Below, in pieces: positions 16,523 through 25,400 of a stretch of 37,543 nt of DNA. A program made the translations under genes and the position numbers. This DNA is from Planctomycetaceae bacterium. GTDB taxonomy: Bacteria > Planctomycetota > Planctomycetia > Pirellulales > Thermoguttaceae. The stretch covers positions 1-37,543 of the forward strand of contig SFIW01000038.1 in NCBI GenBank assembly GCA_004556055.1, written 5' to 3'. Positions within the stretch are counted from its first letter, which is position 1. Every line of letters begins with the position of its first letter. Under the pieces are notes generated by a model, which was not told where the DNA came from, did no database searches, and worked only from the letters and a program-made list of their open reading frames with translations.

Positions 16523-17983
16523 TCATGAGTAGACGCGATATAGATTGTAAACGACGATCATCACGATTGAGCAGGCGTTGATAATCGGCGCGGTAATTTT
16601 GCTCTCTCCAAGGCGGGAGATTCCCATGGGAACGAGCATGTATAAAACGAAGATCGCGGGTAGCGACTGTCGCGGGGAGAAGATGGAGAGGAGGTTCTGG
16701 GCCTGCGCGAACTTGTAAACGAGGAAGAAGACGATCAGGAGGATCGGGGTCGAAAATTCGCGCCGCCGCCGCCATGCTTCCGCCATCCCCAGAAGGGCGC
16801 AGGGTAGTAAAGACATGACCATCAACATTGCGTGCGAAAGATAATACGACCCTCCCCAGAACTGATTTGCGTCTAGTCCCGTATTGACGTAGACTCCTAG
16901 GGGAAGGAAGGGGGAGAAGAGAGTGAAGAGAGGGGGTCCGACAATCTTCAACATCGTCTCGCTGAGATCGACTTGCGAGTCCTTTTGAAGAGTACGCGCG
17001 GCGCCGGCTTGCAACCGTTCGATAATTTCGCGGAAGTCGCGACACAGACCGGCTTGAGCGAAATAATCCCATATGAGCATTATGAGGAGGAAAATTAAGA
17101 TCAAGGCGGAGATAAAGGGGATAGACCCCTTCAGCTTCATGAGGAGGTATAAGTTGAAGACTCCCCCTGTCGCGAGGATTATGAAGATGACAGCGGGCCT
17201 ACAGAAGATCATGAAGGAGAATGCAAGAAGGATAGAGACGAAGGAGAATAGCCAGTATTTTTTTACGGCGAGATTCGTCATTCCCCAGAGCGCCGCGGCG
17301 ACCGCTAAGAGTAGGGCGGAGTCTTTCAAGTTGCACGCCGAGTGAACGACAAAGATCGGCGCAAAAGCGATCAAGACCGCGCCAAAATATGCGTTCTTCT
17401 GATCCAGATAGGATCGCATGATCCCATAGGCGAAGAGTACGGTCAACGATGAGAGGAAGGCGTTGCCGATACGCGCGGCGTAGACGTTCTCTCCGAAGAT
17501 TTGCATCATCAGAGCGCCAAAATAGGGATAGCCGGAGTACTCGCCCATTAAATATTCGATCTTAGTCCCCACGATCGGTTGGACGCCGTATTCATGCCAA
17601 TAATTGCTGATCGCAATCATTGCTTCATGGTATTTGAAGTCGTCCGCCGGGCCCGTAAAGGGGGAATTGTAGAAGAAATGACAACAGGCGACGACGCCGA
17701 ACGCTTCGAGGACTCGAAGGATGAAGCTCACGGCGAAGAGTTCGCGAAGGATTACCCACGTAGGCGCGTCGCGCATAGCGTAACGTTCTGAGAAGCCCTT
17801 CGCGAGCATGTAAAAAATGGGAATGAGCGCGTAGGATAAAAAGAAGGCGTTGAGCTGAAGAGCCAAAACTTGCAGTACGCAAGCCATAAAGAAGAACAAT
17901 ATCAGCTGCTTCTTCCAAATTCGGTAAAATCGCTGGATTTCGAAAGTTAGCAAGGCGCCGCCCTCTATATGGTGATGATTCAA
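16523..17983 (-). CDS. Polytopic GT-C-like membrane glycosyltransferase (PMT/GT39-like)
   Basis: A 486-aa integral-membrane protein with roughly 10-12 spans. The first periplasmic loop carries NSPFTGPADDFKYHEAMIAI, with an acidic Asp pair in the position of the GT-C catalytic loop, and later GEYSGYPYFGALMMQIFGEN and FAPIFVVHSACNLKDSALLL, as in phospholipid-carrier-dependent glycosyltransferases. It would use a polyprenyl-phosphate sugar outside the cytosol, or could be an unusual polymerase or ligase. The first codon is TTG at 17983; a second TTG ten codons later has a better site (AGAGGG), so the true N-terminus is uncertain. It follows the deacetylase with about 8 nt between them. Confidence 0.7.
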   Translation of the reverse strand: MNHHHIEGGALLTFEIQRFYRIWKKQLILFFFMACVLQVLALQLNAFFLSYALIPIFYMLAKGFSERYAMRDAPTWVILRELFAVSFILRVLEAFGVVACCHFFYNSPFTGPADDFKYHEAMIAISNYWHEYGVQPIVGTKIEYLMGEYSGYPYFGALMMQIFGENVYAARIGNAFLSSLTVLFAYGIMRSYLDQKNAYFGAVLIAFAPIFVVHSACNLKDSALLLAVAAALWGMTNLAVKKYWLFSFVSILLAFSFMIFCRPAVIFIILATGGVFNLYLLMKLKGSIPFISALILIFLLIMLIWDYFAQAGLCRDFREIIERLQAGAARTLQKDSQVDLSETMLKIVGPPLFTLFSPFLPLGVYVNTGLDANQFWGGSYYLSHAMLMVMSLLPCALLGMAEAWRRRREFSTPILLIVFFLVYKFAQAQNLLSIFSPRQSLPAIFVLYMLVPMGISRLGESKITAPIINACSIVMIVVYNLYRVYS

Positions 17984-17991
17984 TGTGTTCT

Positions 17992-18987
17992 TTAGACGAG
18001 GGAGAGGGTGGAGAATGCGAATTTCATGGCGTAGAATTCGTTGATCATGGAGATTCTTGAGATCATCTCCGCCTTCTCATTTTTATGAATTTGCGTTTTC
18101 TTAACGGCAAAAGCCGCCTTATACAAGTCTTTCGCTTCTTCCCTAGCAAAATGCGAGACGTAGTTTGCGGAGCCGTTTGCGTAAGCGAAGTAGTCGCATT
18201 TCCCGCAACGTTCGGCGATTTTATCTCGACTTAAGCGTAATTGACGCGCGATCTCTCCTTCATGCTGGCCGTCGTGAAGAATGGTATGTCCGTAGCCGTG
18301 GGAGCCGATTGTCGCGAACCCCGATTTCGAGAGGGCGTCGATCTGCGCCCAGTTCATGAGCCTCTCGGACGCATAACGTTTTTCGTTCTTCGCGGCTTCG
18401 TCGTCGGGGATCGCGTTCTTGAGATCCATGACGAGCTTCGCGAGATCATATTCGTTTAGTCGTCGCATGAACTCGAGGAGTTTGAAGGCCGTCAGTTTGC
18501 GTTCCTTCGGATTTCGGAGAGGAAAAGCGGCGCTCATCGAGGGAATTCGAAGCGCGTCGAGCTTTTCGGACGTCGCCGCCGTAAAGGCGTAATAGGAGGG
18601 AATACGCTCGTCGGAGTCGACGAGACCCGGCGACACGAAGACCAAGAAGGGGATCTGCTTTTCAATCAAATAAGGCGCGGCGACCTCCGCTTGATTGACG
18701 TAGCCGTCGTCGAAGGTAAGGAGGACGTCGCGTTTGTCGAAGGATTTCGTTTGGAATTTTTCGTAAAACTCGTCGGGAGTGAGGAAATGTCCGCACTTGG
18801 CGATATAGTCGATATTCCTTCGAAAAAGTTCGAAGTCGATCTGGTTCGCCTGAACGATCGGATCGACGATCGGTTCCTTCATGACTCCGTGGCACATGAC
18901 GACGCGCGCCGAATGCGGCAGTAGCTCCGCGAGGCGCGCGACTCCGCAAAATCCCGCGATCGAAGCGAGCGTTTTTTTATATCCCAT
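17992..18987 (-). CDS. CE4 polysaccharide deacetylase-family protein
   Basis: A 331-aa NodB-homology protein. KRDVLLTFDDGYVNQ gives motif 1 with the TFDDG metal and base Asp residues, GFATIGSHGYGHTILH gives the motif 2 H(S/G)xxH zinc-site element, and CDYFAYANGSANYV corresponds to motif 3. It probably removes an acetyl group from a HexNAc of the glycan or a lipid-linked intermediate; no clear signal peptide is visible. I start it at the ATG at 18987, which has AGGA 9 nt upstream and follows the acetyltransferase stop by 11 nt. The longer frame from 19167 has a non-protein-like Arg-rich front that reads across the upstream gene in another frame. Confidence 0.88.
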   Translation of the reverse strand: MGYKKTLASIAGFCGVARLAELLPHSARVVMCHGVMKEPIVDPIVQANQIDFELFRRNIDYIAKCGHFLTPDEFYEKFQTKSFDKRDVLLTFDDGYVNQAEVAAPYLIEKQIPFLVFVSPGLVDSDERIPSYYAFTAATSEKLDALRIPSMSAAFPLRNPKERKLTAFKLLEFMRRLNEYDLAKLVMDLKNAIPDDEAAKNEKRYASERLMNWAQIDALSKSGFATIGSHGYGHTILHDGQHEGEIARQLRLSRDKIAERCGKCDYFAYANGSANYVSHFAREEAKDLYKAAFAVKKTQIHKNEKAEMISRISMINEFYAMKFAFSTLSLV

Positions 18988-18998
18988 CGCGCTAAATC

Positions 18999-19526
18999 CT
19001 ACTCTTGATCTTCCTTTGGCGGTTCCAACGTCTTCTTCACCGCGGCGGGAACGCCCGCGCATACGGCGTAGTCCGGTAGAGACTTCGGAGCGGAGGAGCA
19101 CGCCGCTAAGACGGTTCCGCGTCCGATCGTAACGCCTGGTAGCACGGCGGCGTTGGCTCCGATCCATGCGCCGTCTTTAACGACGATCGGGGCGCGTCGA
19201 CTCCCCTTGTTCCACTTGCCGTTTTCGTATGCGTGGTTCCTCGACGTAATCATGACCTTGTGGGCGATGAGGACGTCGTTTCCGATCGTCACGTCGTCGT
19301 CAAGGATCAGGACGGAGTTGGGACCGACGTAGACGTTGTCGCCGACGGAAAGCCATTGGAGGTGGGTGAAGCGCACGTCGGAAGCAACCTGAAAGTTCCT
19401 CCCCGTTTTTTTCATCGCGAGGGAGTAAAGGGCGCCCCGAAGACGCAGGCAACACTTCGCGTCGGGTAGCCAGTTGGTAGCGACGCGCACAAACCACGCC
19501 CACAGAAGGTCGAATTTCTGAAACAT
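18999..19526 (-). CDS. WcaF-like left-handed beta-helix O-acetyltransferase
   Basis: A 175-aa hexapeptide-repeat acetyltransferase. MFQKFDLLWAWFVRVATNWL is followed by LRLRGALYSLAMKKTGRNFQ, typical of the N-terminal helix of WcaF-type enzymes. Repeats run through VGDNVYVGPNSVLILDDDVT and IGNDVLIAHKVMITSRNHAY (catalytic His loop) to GAWIGANAAVLPGVTIG. It transfers acetyl from acetyl-CoA to a sugar hydroxyl. The ATG at 19526 has GGAG 8 nt upstream. A TTG start at 19595 would give a longer form overlapping the upstream glycosyltransferase by 44 nt, which I consider less likely. Confidence 0.88.
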   Translation of the reverse strand: MFQKFDLLWAWFVRVATNWLPDAKCCLRLRGALYSLAMKKTGRNFQVASDVRFTHLQWLSVGDNVYVGPNSVLILDDDVTIGNDVLIAHKVMITSRNHAYENGKWNKGSRRAPIVVKDGAWIGANAAVLPGVTIGRGTVLAACSSAPKSLPDYAVCAGVPAAVKKTLEPPKEDQE

Positions 19527-19551
19527 CCCAAAGACTCCGGAATGAAACGTT

Positions 19552-20745
19552 TTACTGTTGGCCGCGTCCGTTGAGTTCGTCGAGGATTCCGACAATCTTC
19601 TTAACGAACTTGTCGAATGTCAACTCGCGAACCTTCGCGTATCCCTTCTCGACGAGATCCTTGCGCAACGCCTCGTCTTCGATGACGCAATCGATAGCGT
19701 CGGCGATCGCGACGGGATCTTTCGGAGGAACGAGGAGACCGTCTTCGCCGTCGTTAATCGAGGTGGGAATTCCGCCGACGGCGGTAGCGATCGTTGGCAA
19801 GCCTTGCGATCGTGACTCGACGACGACGTAAGGGGCGCCTTCCGAGAGTGACGGAAGGACGAAGACGTCGCAGGATCGCATAACCTCGAAGATTTGATTT
19901 TGGTCCATATAACCGGGAAAGGAGACGCGATCCTCGAGTCCGAGCTCTTTGATCTTTGCGTCGAGTAACGCGTTGTATTCGGCGTATCGGTCGTTTTTCG
20001 GACCGACGCAGACGAGTTCGACGCGCCGCCGGCAGCGGAGGTGTGGAAGCGCTTCGACGAGGTACTGGACGCCCTTTTCCGGTCGAATGAAGCCGACGAA
20101 GAGGACGCGGATCACGTCGCCTTGGCAGGTATCCTCGCGCAGGGAGATCTGCGATTCGAGAATGGGCGCGGCGACGATGTTGTAGCGCTTATGTCCCTCC
20201 ATACGCGCGTAGAGTTCTTGTCCGAAGCATAGGAAGGCGCCTTGAGTTTGGTCGACGCCGCGTTTGACGACGCGCTCCCAATTCTCCGCGTAGCAAAGCG
20301 CCAGACGATCCATGAGAAACCCGTTGCGCTTATGCGATTGAAGGAGCGCGATAGGGTTGCCGACAAGCCAGTGCAGGGGGTGAAATCCTTTCTTGACGCA
20401 GAGCTTGTAGAGTTCGGCGGCGCCTGGGAAGATTCCGCGAATGAAGAGGTCGCCGGGTTCTTTGAGCGCGTCCTTCCACGCTTGGCTATATCCCTTGAGC
20501 TTTAGGGTCGCGGCAAGGGTCGAACTGGACTTGGGCATAGGGACGTGAACGACGTTTTCCGGGAGCTTGAACGCGAGGTTGGGGGTTTTTACCGATTCCT
20601 TTGGGGCGCACCAACAGACCTCGTCGTATTCTTGAGCGATGTAATCGAGGAGTAGACCCGTGGAGAAGTGCGCGTAAATCCCGGACGCGTCTTGGAACGC
20701 TCCGCCGCCGCCGGAACCGACGTATATTAGTCTCTTGCGTGTCAT
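19552..20745 (-). CDS. Glycosyltransferase family 4 protein
   Basis: A 397-aa GT4 enzyme. The N-terminus has the glycine-rich IYVGSGGGGAFQDASGIYAH loop. The donor domain shows VLFVGFIRPEKGVQYLVEAL, VCVGPKNDRYAEY and the intact EX7E motif within SLSEGAPYVVVESRSQG, followed by LPTIATAVGG. It should add a sugar to the growing lipid-linked unit. It is 46 nt downstream of the next GT4 gene, consistent with one transcript. Base composition is higher in GC than the transferases left of 10 kb. Confidence 0.92.
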   Translation of the reverse strand: MTRKRLIYVGSGGGGAFQDASGIYAHFSTGLLLDYIAQEYDEVCWCAPKESVKTPNLAFKLPENVVHVPMPKSSSTLAATLKLKGYSQAWKDALKEPGDLFIRGIFPGAAELYKLCVKKGFHPLHWLVGNPIALLQSHKRNGFLMDRLALCYAENWERVVKRGVDQTQGAFLCFGQELYARMEGHKRYNIVAAPILESQISLREDTCQGDVIRVLFVGFIRPEKGVQYLVEALPHLRCRRRVELVCVGPKNDRYAEYNALLDAKIKELGLEDRVSFPGYMDQNQIFEVMRSCDVFVLPSLSEGAPYVVVESRSQGLPTIATAVGGIPTSINDGEDGLLVPPKDPVAIADAIDCVIEDEALRKDLVEKGYAKVRELTFDKFVKKIVGILDELNGRGQQ

Positions 20746-20792
20746 AAAGTTCGTTTTCCAAAGCTGGACGTCATTACCATAGGGGGAGGAGA

Positions 20793-22052
20793 TTAAAGAT
20801 CCTCGATAATCTTGATACGTTTTTCCATCTGGAATTTTGTATCGAGACTTTCCCCGACTCGTCTTGCGTTGGCGGCCATCGCGTCGTACTCTTCGCGCGG
20901 GAGCTTTTCGAGTTTCTCAAGCGCGTTTGCGATAGATTCCGGAGTCTGTTGATCTAGTTCTATTCCGCAACCTTCTTTTTTGATAACGCTGCGACCTACG
21001 CAATACGTCATAAGAATCGGCTTAGCTGCGGCAAGATATTCATAAAATTTGTTTTGACTCTGACCATATTTGTTGAGAACGGTGCTGGTGTTATGGAGTA
21101 GCGCGCAGTCGCTTTGGGTCAAAATTGACGGAATATTCTTGCGATCGGCGAGCCCTTTGAAGACGATATTGGTCAGTCCTAGCTCTTTAACGCGGTTGCG
21201 CAACGCGTCGAGTTCCGTGCCCTGTCCCCAGACGAGTATTCGGATATGGTCGTTTCCGCGATCGCGGAGTATACGCGCCGCGTCGACGCACATTCCGAGG
21301 TTGTTGACGAAGCGCACAGACCCCGTGTAGACTGCTTTGAAATGCGTTTTGTCGGCCAGGTCGGGGTCAAAGAAGGGGCGCTCCTTCACGAGTTGATCGA
21401 ACTCTTCGATATCGACGCCGTGAGCGACGTGATGAACCTTCTTGAGATCGACGGTGGATTCCCAGCCTTGATCGACGATATAGTCGGCGCCGCCTGCCCA
21501 AGTCATGATGATCGCGTCTGCGCGTTCGTATATTTTACGTTCGTAATTTTGGAGGAATTTTGCGTACCACTTATTGCGCTTTTGCGGGAAGTATGCAAAG
21601 ATGCTTTCGGGCCATAGGTCGCGGATTTCGGCGACGCAGGGGACGCGGAACTTCTTTGCGAGCTTTTCGCCCGCGGCAACGACGAACGGGGAGGGTGAGG
21701 ATGCGAGGATTATATCGGGGGGGGGGGGGGCTGGAGAGGTTGTATAGATCTTAGCGACCTTCATAAGGTTGCGATAGAAGAGGAAAAGACTGCGGGCGTA
21801 ATCTCTTCCGCTGTTATGGTACGCGTTCGAGCGAATAAAGACGCACTTGGCTCCGCACGGAAGGGTGCGTTCGAAGAAGAGAGGATTGCTTTCGTCGACG
21901 AATTTTCGCGAATAGTGATCGAAGTTGGAACAGAAAACGACAGGCTCATAGCCACGTTGAGCGAGCTCTTTGACAATCCAATAATGATGTCCGCGTTCAT
22001 CAAGGATTACGCGCGTACAATGTTGATGAATAAGCCAAAGTTTCTTTTTCAT
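20793..22052 (-). CDS. Glycosyltransferase family 4 protein carrying a C14 tract
   Basis: A 419-aa GT-B enzyme of the WbuB-like type: KLWLIHQHCTRVILDERGHH, DIILASSPSPFVVAAGEKLA, VAEIRDLWPESIFAYF, AVYTGSVRFVNNLGMCVDAA and NKFYEYLAAAKPILMTYCVG. It is the first gene of the leftward glycan operon, just below the pgi terminator. Just before the conserved DIILASSP strand, four Pro codons and the end of an Ala codon form 14 consecutive C (about residues 107-112). The frame is open in this sequence, so the allele reads as 'on'; a change not divisible by three would truncate the enzyme before its donor domain. A TTGACC lies about 45 nt upstream but no good -10 is spaced from it. Confidence 0.9.
   Translation of the reverse strand: MKKKLWLIHQHCTRVILDERGHHYWIVKELAQRGYEPVVFCSNFDHYSRKFVDESNPLFFERTLPCGAKCVFIRSNAYHNSGRDYARSLFLFYRNLMKVAKIYTTSPAPPPPDIILASSPSPFVVAAGEKLAKKFRVPCVAEIRDLWPESIFAYFPQKRNKWYAKFLQNYERKIYERADAIIMTWAGGADYIVDQGWESTVDLKKVHHVAHGVDIEEFDQLVKERPFFDPDLADKTHFKAVYTGSVRFVNNLGMCVDAARILRDRGNDHIRILVWGQGTELDALRNRVKELGLTNIVFKGLADRKNIPSILTQSDCALLHNTSTVLNKYGQSQNKFYEYLAAAKPILMTYCVGRSVIKKEGCGIELDQQTPESIANALEKLEKLPREEYDAMAANARRVGESLDTKFQMEKRIKIIEDL
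21717..21730 (-). repeat. Homopolymer tract of 14 G (C14 on coding strand) inside a glycosyltransferase gene
   Basis: Fourteen consecutive G on the plus strand, the longest single-base run in the window and far beyond what codon use would produce by chance. It encodes Pro-Pro-Pro-Pro at a tolerant loop. Tracts of this size slip readily during replication, so a phase-variable switch is the natural inference. Confidence 0.85.
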
Positions 22053-22108
22053 GTTAAGCCTGAATGGTAAATATGAGAATAATGCGCGAACGGGCGGTCA
22101 AGATACGC

Positions 22109-22150
22109 GCAAAATAGCCGGACGACGCGTCACTAACCGCGTCGTCCGGC
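22109..22150 (-). terminator. Strong intrinsic terminator of pgi
   Basis: A perfect 13-bp inverted repeat GCCGGACGACGCG (22117-22129) and CGCGTCGTCCGGC (22138-22150) with an 8-nt loop. On the minus strand it is followed by TATTTT. It lies 12 nt past the pgi stop and insulates pgi from the glycan operon. Confidence 0.85.
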
Positions 22151-22162
22151 ATTGTTGTGGAA

Positions 22163-23038
22163 TCAAGCTTGACGATTTTTCTTGTAGTACTCGACGAGGG
22201 CGTTCGTTGACGCGTCGTGAGAAGTCGTCGGGTTTGAGCTGACGAGTTCGGGAAGAACCGCTTTAGCGAGCTGCTTGCCGAGTTCGACGCCCATCTGATC
22301 GAAAGAGTTGACGTTCCAAACGATACCTTGTACGAAGATCTTCATTTCGTAGAAGGAGATGAGTTTGCCGAGCATTCTCGGGGTGAGCTTCGTGAAGAAG
22401 AAGGAGCTCGTCGGACGATTGCCGGTGAAGACCTTAGAGGGAGCGAGCCGCTTTGCTTCAGCGTCGTCGAGACCGGATTTGAGGAGTTCCTGATAGGCTT
22501 CCTCTTCGGTCTTACCCTTCATGAGGGCTTCGGTTTGCGCGATGAAGTTGGCGACGAGTTTTTGGTGATGATCGCCGATCGGGTTGTGGGTCTGTACGGG
22601 CATGAGGAAATCGCAAGGGATGAGTTTCGTGCCCTGGTGAATGAGCTGATAGAAGGCGTGCTGGCCGTTGGTGCCCGGTTCTCCCCAGACGATCTGCCCT
22701 GTGGAGTAATCGACGCGATTTCCTTCGCGATCGACGCCTTTTCCGTTGCTTTCCATATCGCCCTGCTGGAGGTAGGCGGCGAAGCGACGCATATACTGGT
22801 CGTATGGTAGAATCGCTTGCGTTTCGGCGTTCCAGAAGTTATTGTACCAGACGCCGAGGAGGGCCATAAGAACCGGAATATTCTGCTTGTAAGGAGTCGT
22901 TCTGAAGTAGACGTCCGCTTCGTGAGCTCCCGCGAGGAGTTCTTCAAAGTTTTCGAAACCGACGGCAAGAGCGATGCTCAGACCGATCGCGGACCAAAGA
23001 GAATAGCGTCCGCCGACCCAGTTCCAGAATTCGAACAT
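22163..23038 (-). pseudogene. pgi: Glucose-6-phosphate isomerase, C-terminal part of a broken gene
   Basis: The 291-aa C-terminal part of PGI begins at MFEFWNWVGGRYSLWSAIGL, a PGI signature. The frame is open a little further upstream (KSNREEVEKFGVDPNN). It keeps GEPGTNGQHAFYQLIHQGTK with the catalytic Glu and the ring-opening His, the SHDASTNALV tail, and GVELGKQLA with the C-terminal active-site Lys. PGI interconverts glucose-6-phosphate and fructose-6-phosphate, feeding both glycolysis and UDP-sugar synthesis. Its N-terminal part lies just upstream in another frame. Compared with an E. coli-like PGI, about 62 nt (20 codons plus 2) are absent between the halves, so it is not a simple one-base slip. 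No good ribosome site precedes the Met at 23038. Confidence 0.85.
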
Positions 23039-23078
23039 GTTGTTCGGATCGACGCCGAATTTTTCGACTTCCTCGCGG

Positions 23079-23747
23079 TTACTTTTTAGCGGAATGGGCG
23101 TTCGTCATCGTTTCCTGCGTCGTGAAGGTTTTGGACGCGACGATGAAGAGGGTCGTCTCAGGATTGAGTTTCTTGACGGTTTCGACGATATGGGTTCCGT
23201 CGACGTTGGAAACGAAGTGAGGGGTCAAGATCGACTGATATGGCGCGAGGGCTTCGCAGACCATGCATGGACCGAGGTCGGAACCGCCGATACCGATATT
23301 GACGACGTCGGTGATCGCCTTGCCCGTGTATCCTTTCCATTCTCCAGAGCGAACGCGGGCGCAGAAGTCCTTCATTTTTGCGAGAACGCGGTTGACGTCG
23401 GGCATGACGTCCTTTCCGTCGACGTAGACGGGGTTGTTCGAACGATTACGGAGGGCGGTGTGCAAGACGGCGCGGCGTTCGGTGACGTTGATCTTTTCGC
23501 CGGTGAACATGGCTTCCGCCATCTCTTTGACCTTCGCCTGTTCCGCGAGGGAGACGAGGAGGTCAAGGGTTTCTTCGGTAATGCGATTCTTGGAAAAATC
23601 GTACAGGATTCCGCCGAACTCTATAGAGAACTTGTTGAAACGTTCGGGATCTTTCGCGAAGAGCTCGCGCATAGTCGTTGTTTCGAGTTGCTTCTGATGA
23701 GCCGCGAGCTTCTGCCACGCGGGCGATTGCGTTAAATTCGACGCCAC
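23079..23747 (-). pseudogene. pgi: Glucose-6-phosphate isomerase, N-terminal part of a broken gene
   Basis: The 222-aa N-terminal part of PGI, with SKNRITEETLDLL, RAVLHTALRNRSNNPVYVDG, GYTGKAITDVVNIGIGGSDL (the phosphate-binding SIS motif) and FIVASKTFTTQETMTNAHSA. It then stops after two Lys codons where the family continues with about 36 more residues before MFEFW. It starts at GTG 23747, with GAGGAA 7 nt upstream, and has a near-consensus promoter. Everything about the 5' control looks functional, so either the break is recent, or it is an assembly error (for example a collapsed repeat). Confidence 0.85.
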
Positions 23748-23840
23748 TTTGGTTTCCTCTCTATCGATTTTGTAATAGGCGGCGCGGGCTATCCCTGGGC
23801 GGATGGTTAGTCGGGACGCGCCGAGTAAAATGTATCTTAG

Positions 23841-23869
23841 ATTATATATTATGATTGTTCCTTAATCAA
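23841..23869 (-). promoter_or_regulatory. Sigma70-type promoter of pgi
   Basis: On the minus strand TTGATT (23869-23864), a 17-nt spacer, then a perfect TATAAT (23846-23841). Transcription would start near 23834, giving a leader of about 87 nt before the GTG. The -35 box overlaps the stop of the GNAT gene. Confidence 0.7.
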
Positions 23870-24447
23870 GTAAGGGACGGGGCTTGAAGACGCCAAAAAA
23901 TAGAATCTTCTTCCGGATAAGGGGGATCCGGGCAGCGAACAAATCCGGCTTTTTGGAGGACGCGTTGCGAGGAGCGGGCTTCAATCTCCGTTTCCGCAAG
24001 GACGCGCGAGGCTCCTGCCGCGAACGCCCAGCGAGTTATTGCGATCACCCCGTCGGTCGCGCGCCCTCGATTGCGAAACGAGGGGTCGATGAAATAGGCG
24101 ATTTCCGCCTCGCCGTCCACAGGAGCTCCCTTAAAGCAGAAGAATCCCGCGCACGCGCGTTCCCGAGGGAGAAGCGCGAGCCAAGGGGTTCGCCATAAGA
24201 GGGGGACGGAAGGGGCCGCGATCCCTTGGTCGTAGAGCCACTTGAGGGCGCGACAGATCGGCGCGGGGGGCGCGGCGATTTTTCGTTCGGAGCCGAAACG
24301 CGTTTCGAGGCGGGAGCGATTCCAGAGAAACCGCGCGAAATCGCGGCGTCTTAGGGGAACGAGAAGAACGCGCGCGCCTTGGACGAGCGCCGGGGCGTCG
24401 CGCAGAAATTTCTCGAAACGATCCGCCTTCAGGGACGATCTTGTCAT
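23866..24447 (-). CDS. GNAT-family N-acetyltransferase (RimJ/RimL-like)
   Basis: A 193-aa GNAT protein starting MTRSSLKADRFEKFLRDAPA. The family's core appears as VLLVPLRRRDFARFLWNR (beta-1 and alpha-1), EAEIAYFIDPSFRNRGRATD (the acetyl-CoA pyrophosphate loop, R-N-R-G-R-A) and VIAITRWAFAAGASRVLAET, then QRVLQKAGFVRCPDP. It transfers acetyl from acetyl-CoA to an unknown amine, such as a protein N-terminus or small molecule. The ATG at 24447 overlaps the stop of the upstream gene by 4 nt, so the two are coupled. A longer frame up to 24756 begins with an Arg-rich stretch that only mirrors the upstream gene in another frame, so I reject it. Confidence 0.85.
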   Translation of the reverse strand: MTRSSLKADRFEKFLRDAPALVQGARVLLVPLRRRDFARFLWNRSRLETRFGSERKIAAPPAPICRALKWLYDQGIAAPSVPLLWRTPWLALLPRERACAGFFCFKGAPVDGEAEIAYFIDPSFRNRGRATDGVIAITRWAFAAGASRVLAETEIEARSSQRVLQKAGFVRCPDPPYPEEDSIFWRLQAPSLT

Positions 24448-25400
24448 GGCGTAACGACGTCTTCTCCGCAGGAGACGATCTCGCGAAGTTCGGAGCCGTC
24501 GACGAGGATCTGATAACGCGCGCCCTTTGGAGCCGTAATCTTCACCCTGTTTCCGTCGACAACCGCAGGGTACGGGGACGCAATTCGGCGCCCGTTGGCG
24601 TCGACGACGCAGAGGCTTGTATGTCGTCCGTCCGCCATGCGACGCAGGAGATGCACCGCCGTCGGGTTGATCCAGTATGCGTAGCGCTCTTGCGTGTCGA
24701 GCTGGAAGGAGTCGGGGAGGAGCCCGATCTTTTCGTCTTCGAGACAGAGCTGACATTCCGCGCTCGCGATAATACCGTCGGCGATCTTATGCCAATCGAG
24801 CGTCGAGTCGTATCGCGAGAGTAGAAGGAGTGCGTGAGCGTAGTCGAGTCCGCACCATTGGACGGGTCTTCCCATCCAGTTTGGAGCGACCCATGAGGTT
24901 GCGCCGAAGACGGCGATCGTGGCGTATCGCATCATCGGCTGGTATTCGCCGTCTGGATTCTTGTCCCCCGGCCACGGTTTGAGGTCCGGGTCTTCCCACA
25001 GGTACACGAATGGTAGTCCTGAGATAGCCCAACGTCGGGCGGCGTCGAGATACTTTTGATCGCCGGTCGCTTCGTACGCGAGAACGTTTGATAGGACGAG
25101 TCGTGAGGAACCCATAATGTCCGGGGTGTGTATCGAGAGTTCCCAGACCTGAGCTCCGCGCGGGGTGCGTTCTTTGTTGGCGAAATCGAGACCTTTGAGG
25201 GCGACGTCGAGGGCTTCTTTATCGGCGGTGAGACGCCAAATTTCAAGGAGCTTATAGGTGAAGTTTCCGTTGTGTCCCGAGGCGTAGTCGACGTTGCTGC
25301 CGCGCAGATATTTTCCGCGATAACGCCATGAACCGTCCTCTTGTATCGAAGAGACGGTCGGGATTTTGACGTCTTCTGTTGCGAATGTGTCCTCCGCCGA
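24444..25400 (-). CDS. Secreted toroid-like protein, C-terminal part after a one-base frameshift
   Basis: The reading frame is open from about 25400 to the stop at 24444; an internal ATG at 25115 is not a natural start. The sequence begins SAEDTFATEDVKIPTVSSIQ and continues through RGSNVDYASGHNGNFTYKLL, a helix-rich region with repeated Trp and Tyr residues (VAPNWMGRPVQWCGLDYAHA) and a short C-terminal beta part. The regular helices and aromatic residues resemble an (alpha/alpha) toroid as in glycosidases or polysaccharide lyases, but I cannot name the family. It belongs with the larger part encoded at 25252-27279. Removing one base from the AAA at 25400-25402 joins both into one 944-aa protein. 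Confidence 0.7.
   Translation of the reverse strand, partial: SAEDTFATEDVKIPTVSSIQEDGSWRYRGKYLRGSNVDYASGHNGNFTYKLLEIWRLTADKEALDVALKGLDFANKERTPRGAQVWELSIHTPDIMGSSRLVLSNVLAYEATGDQKYLDAARRWAISGLPFVYLWEDPDLKPWPGDKNPDGEYQPMMRYATIAVFGATSWVAPNWMGRPVQWCGLDYAHALLLLSRYDSTLDWHKIADGIIASAECQLCLEDEKIGLLPDSFQLDTQERYAYWINPTAVHLLRRMADGRHTSLCVVDANGRRIASPYPAVVDGNRVKITAPKGARYQILVDGSELREIVSCGEDVVTP

Noticed and set aside
18988..19167. N-terminal extension of the CE4 deacetylase
   Set aside because: Arg-rich and overlaps the acetyltransferase gene in another frame; the ATG at 18987 has a good ribosome site.
24448..24756. N-terminal extension of the GNAT protein
   Set aside because: Arg-rich mirror of the upstream gene; the ATGA overlap at 24447 gives a natural coupled start.
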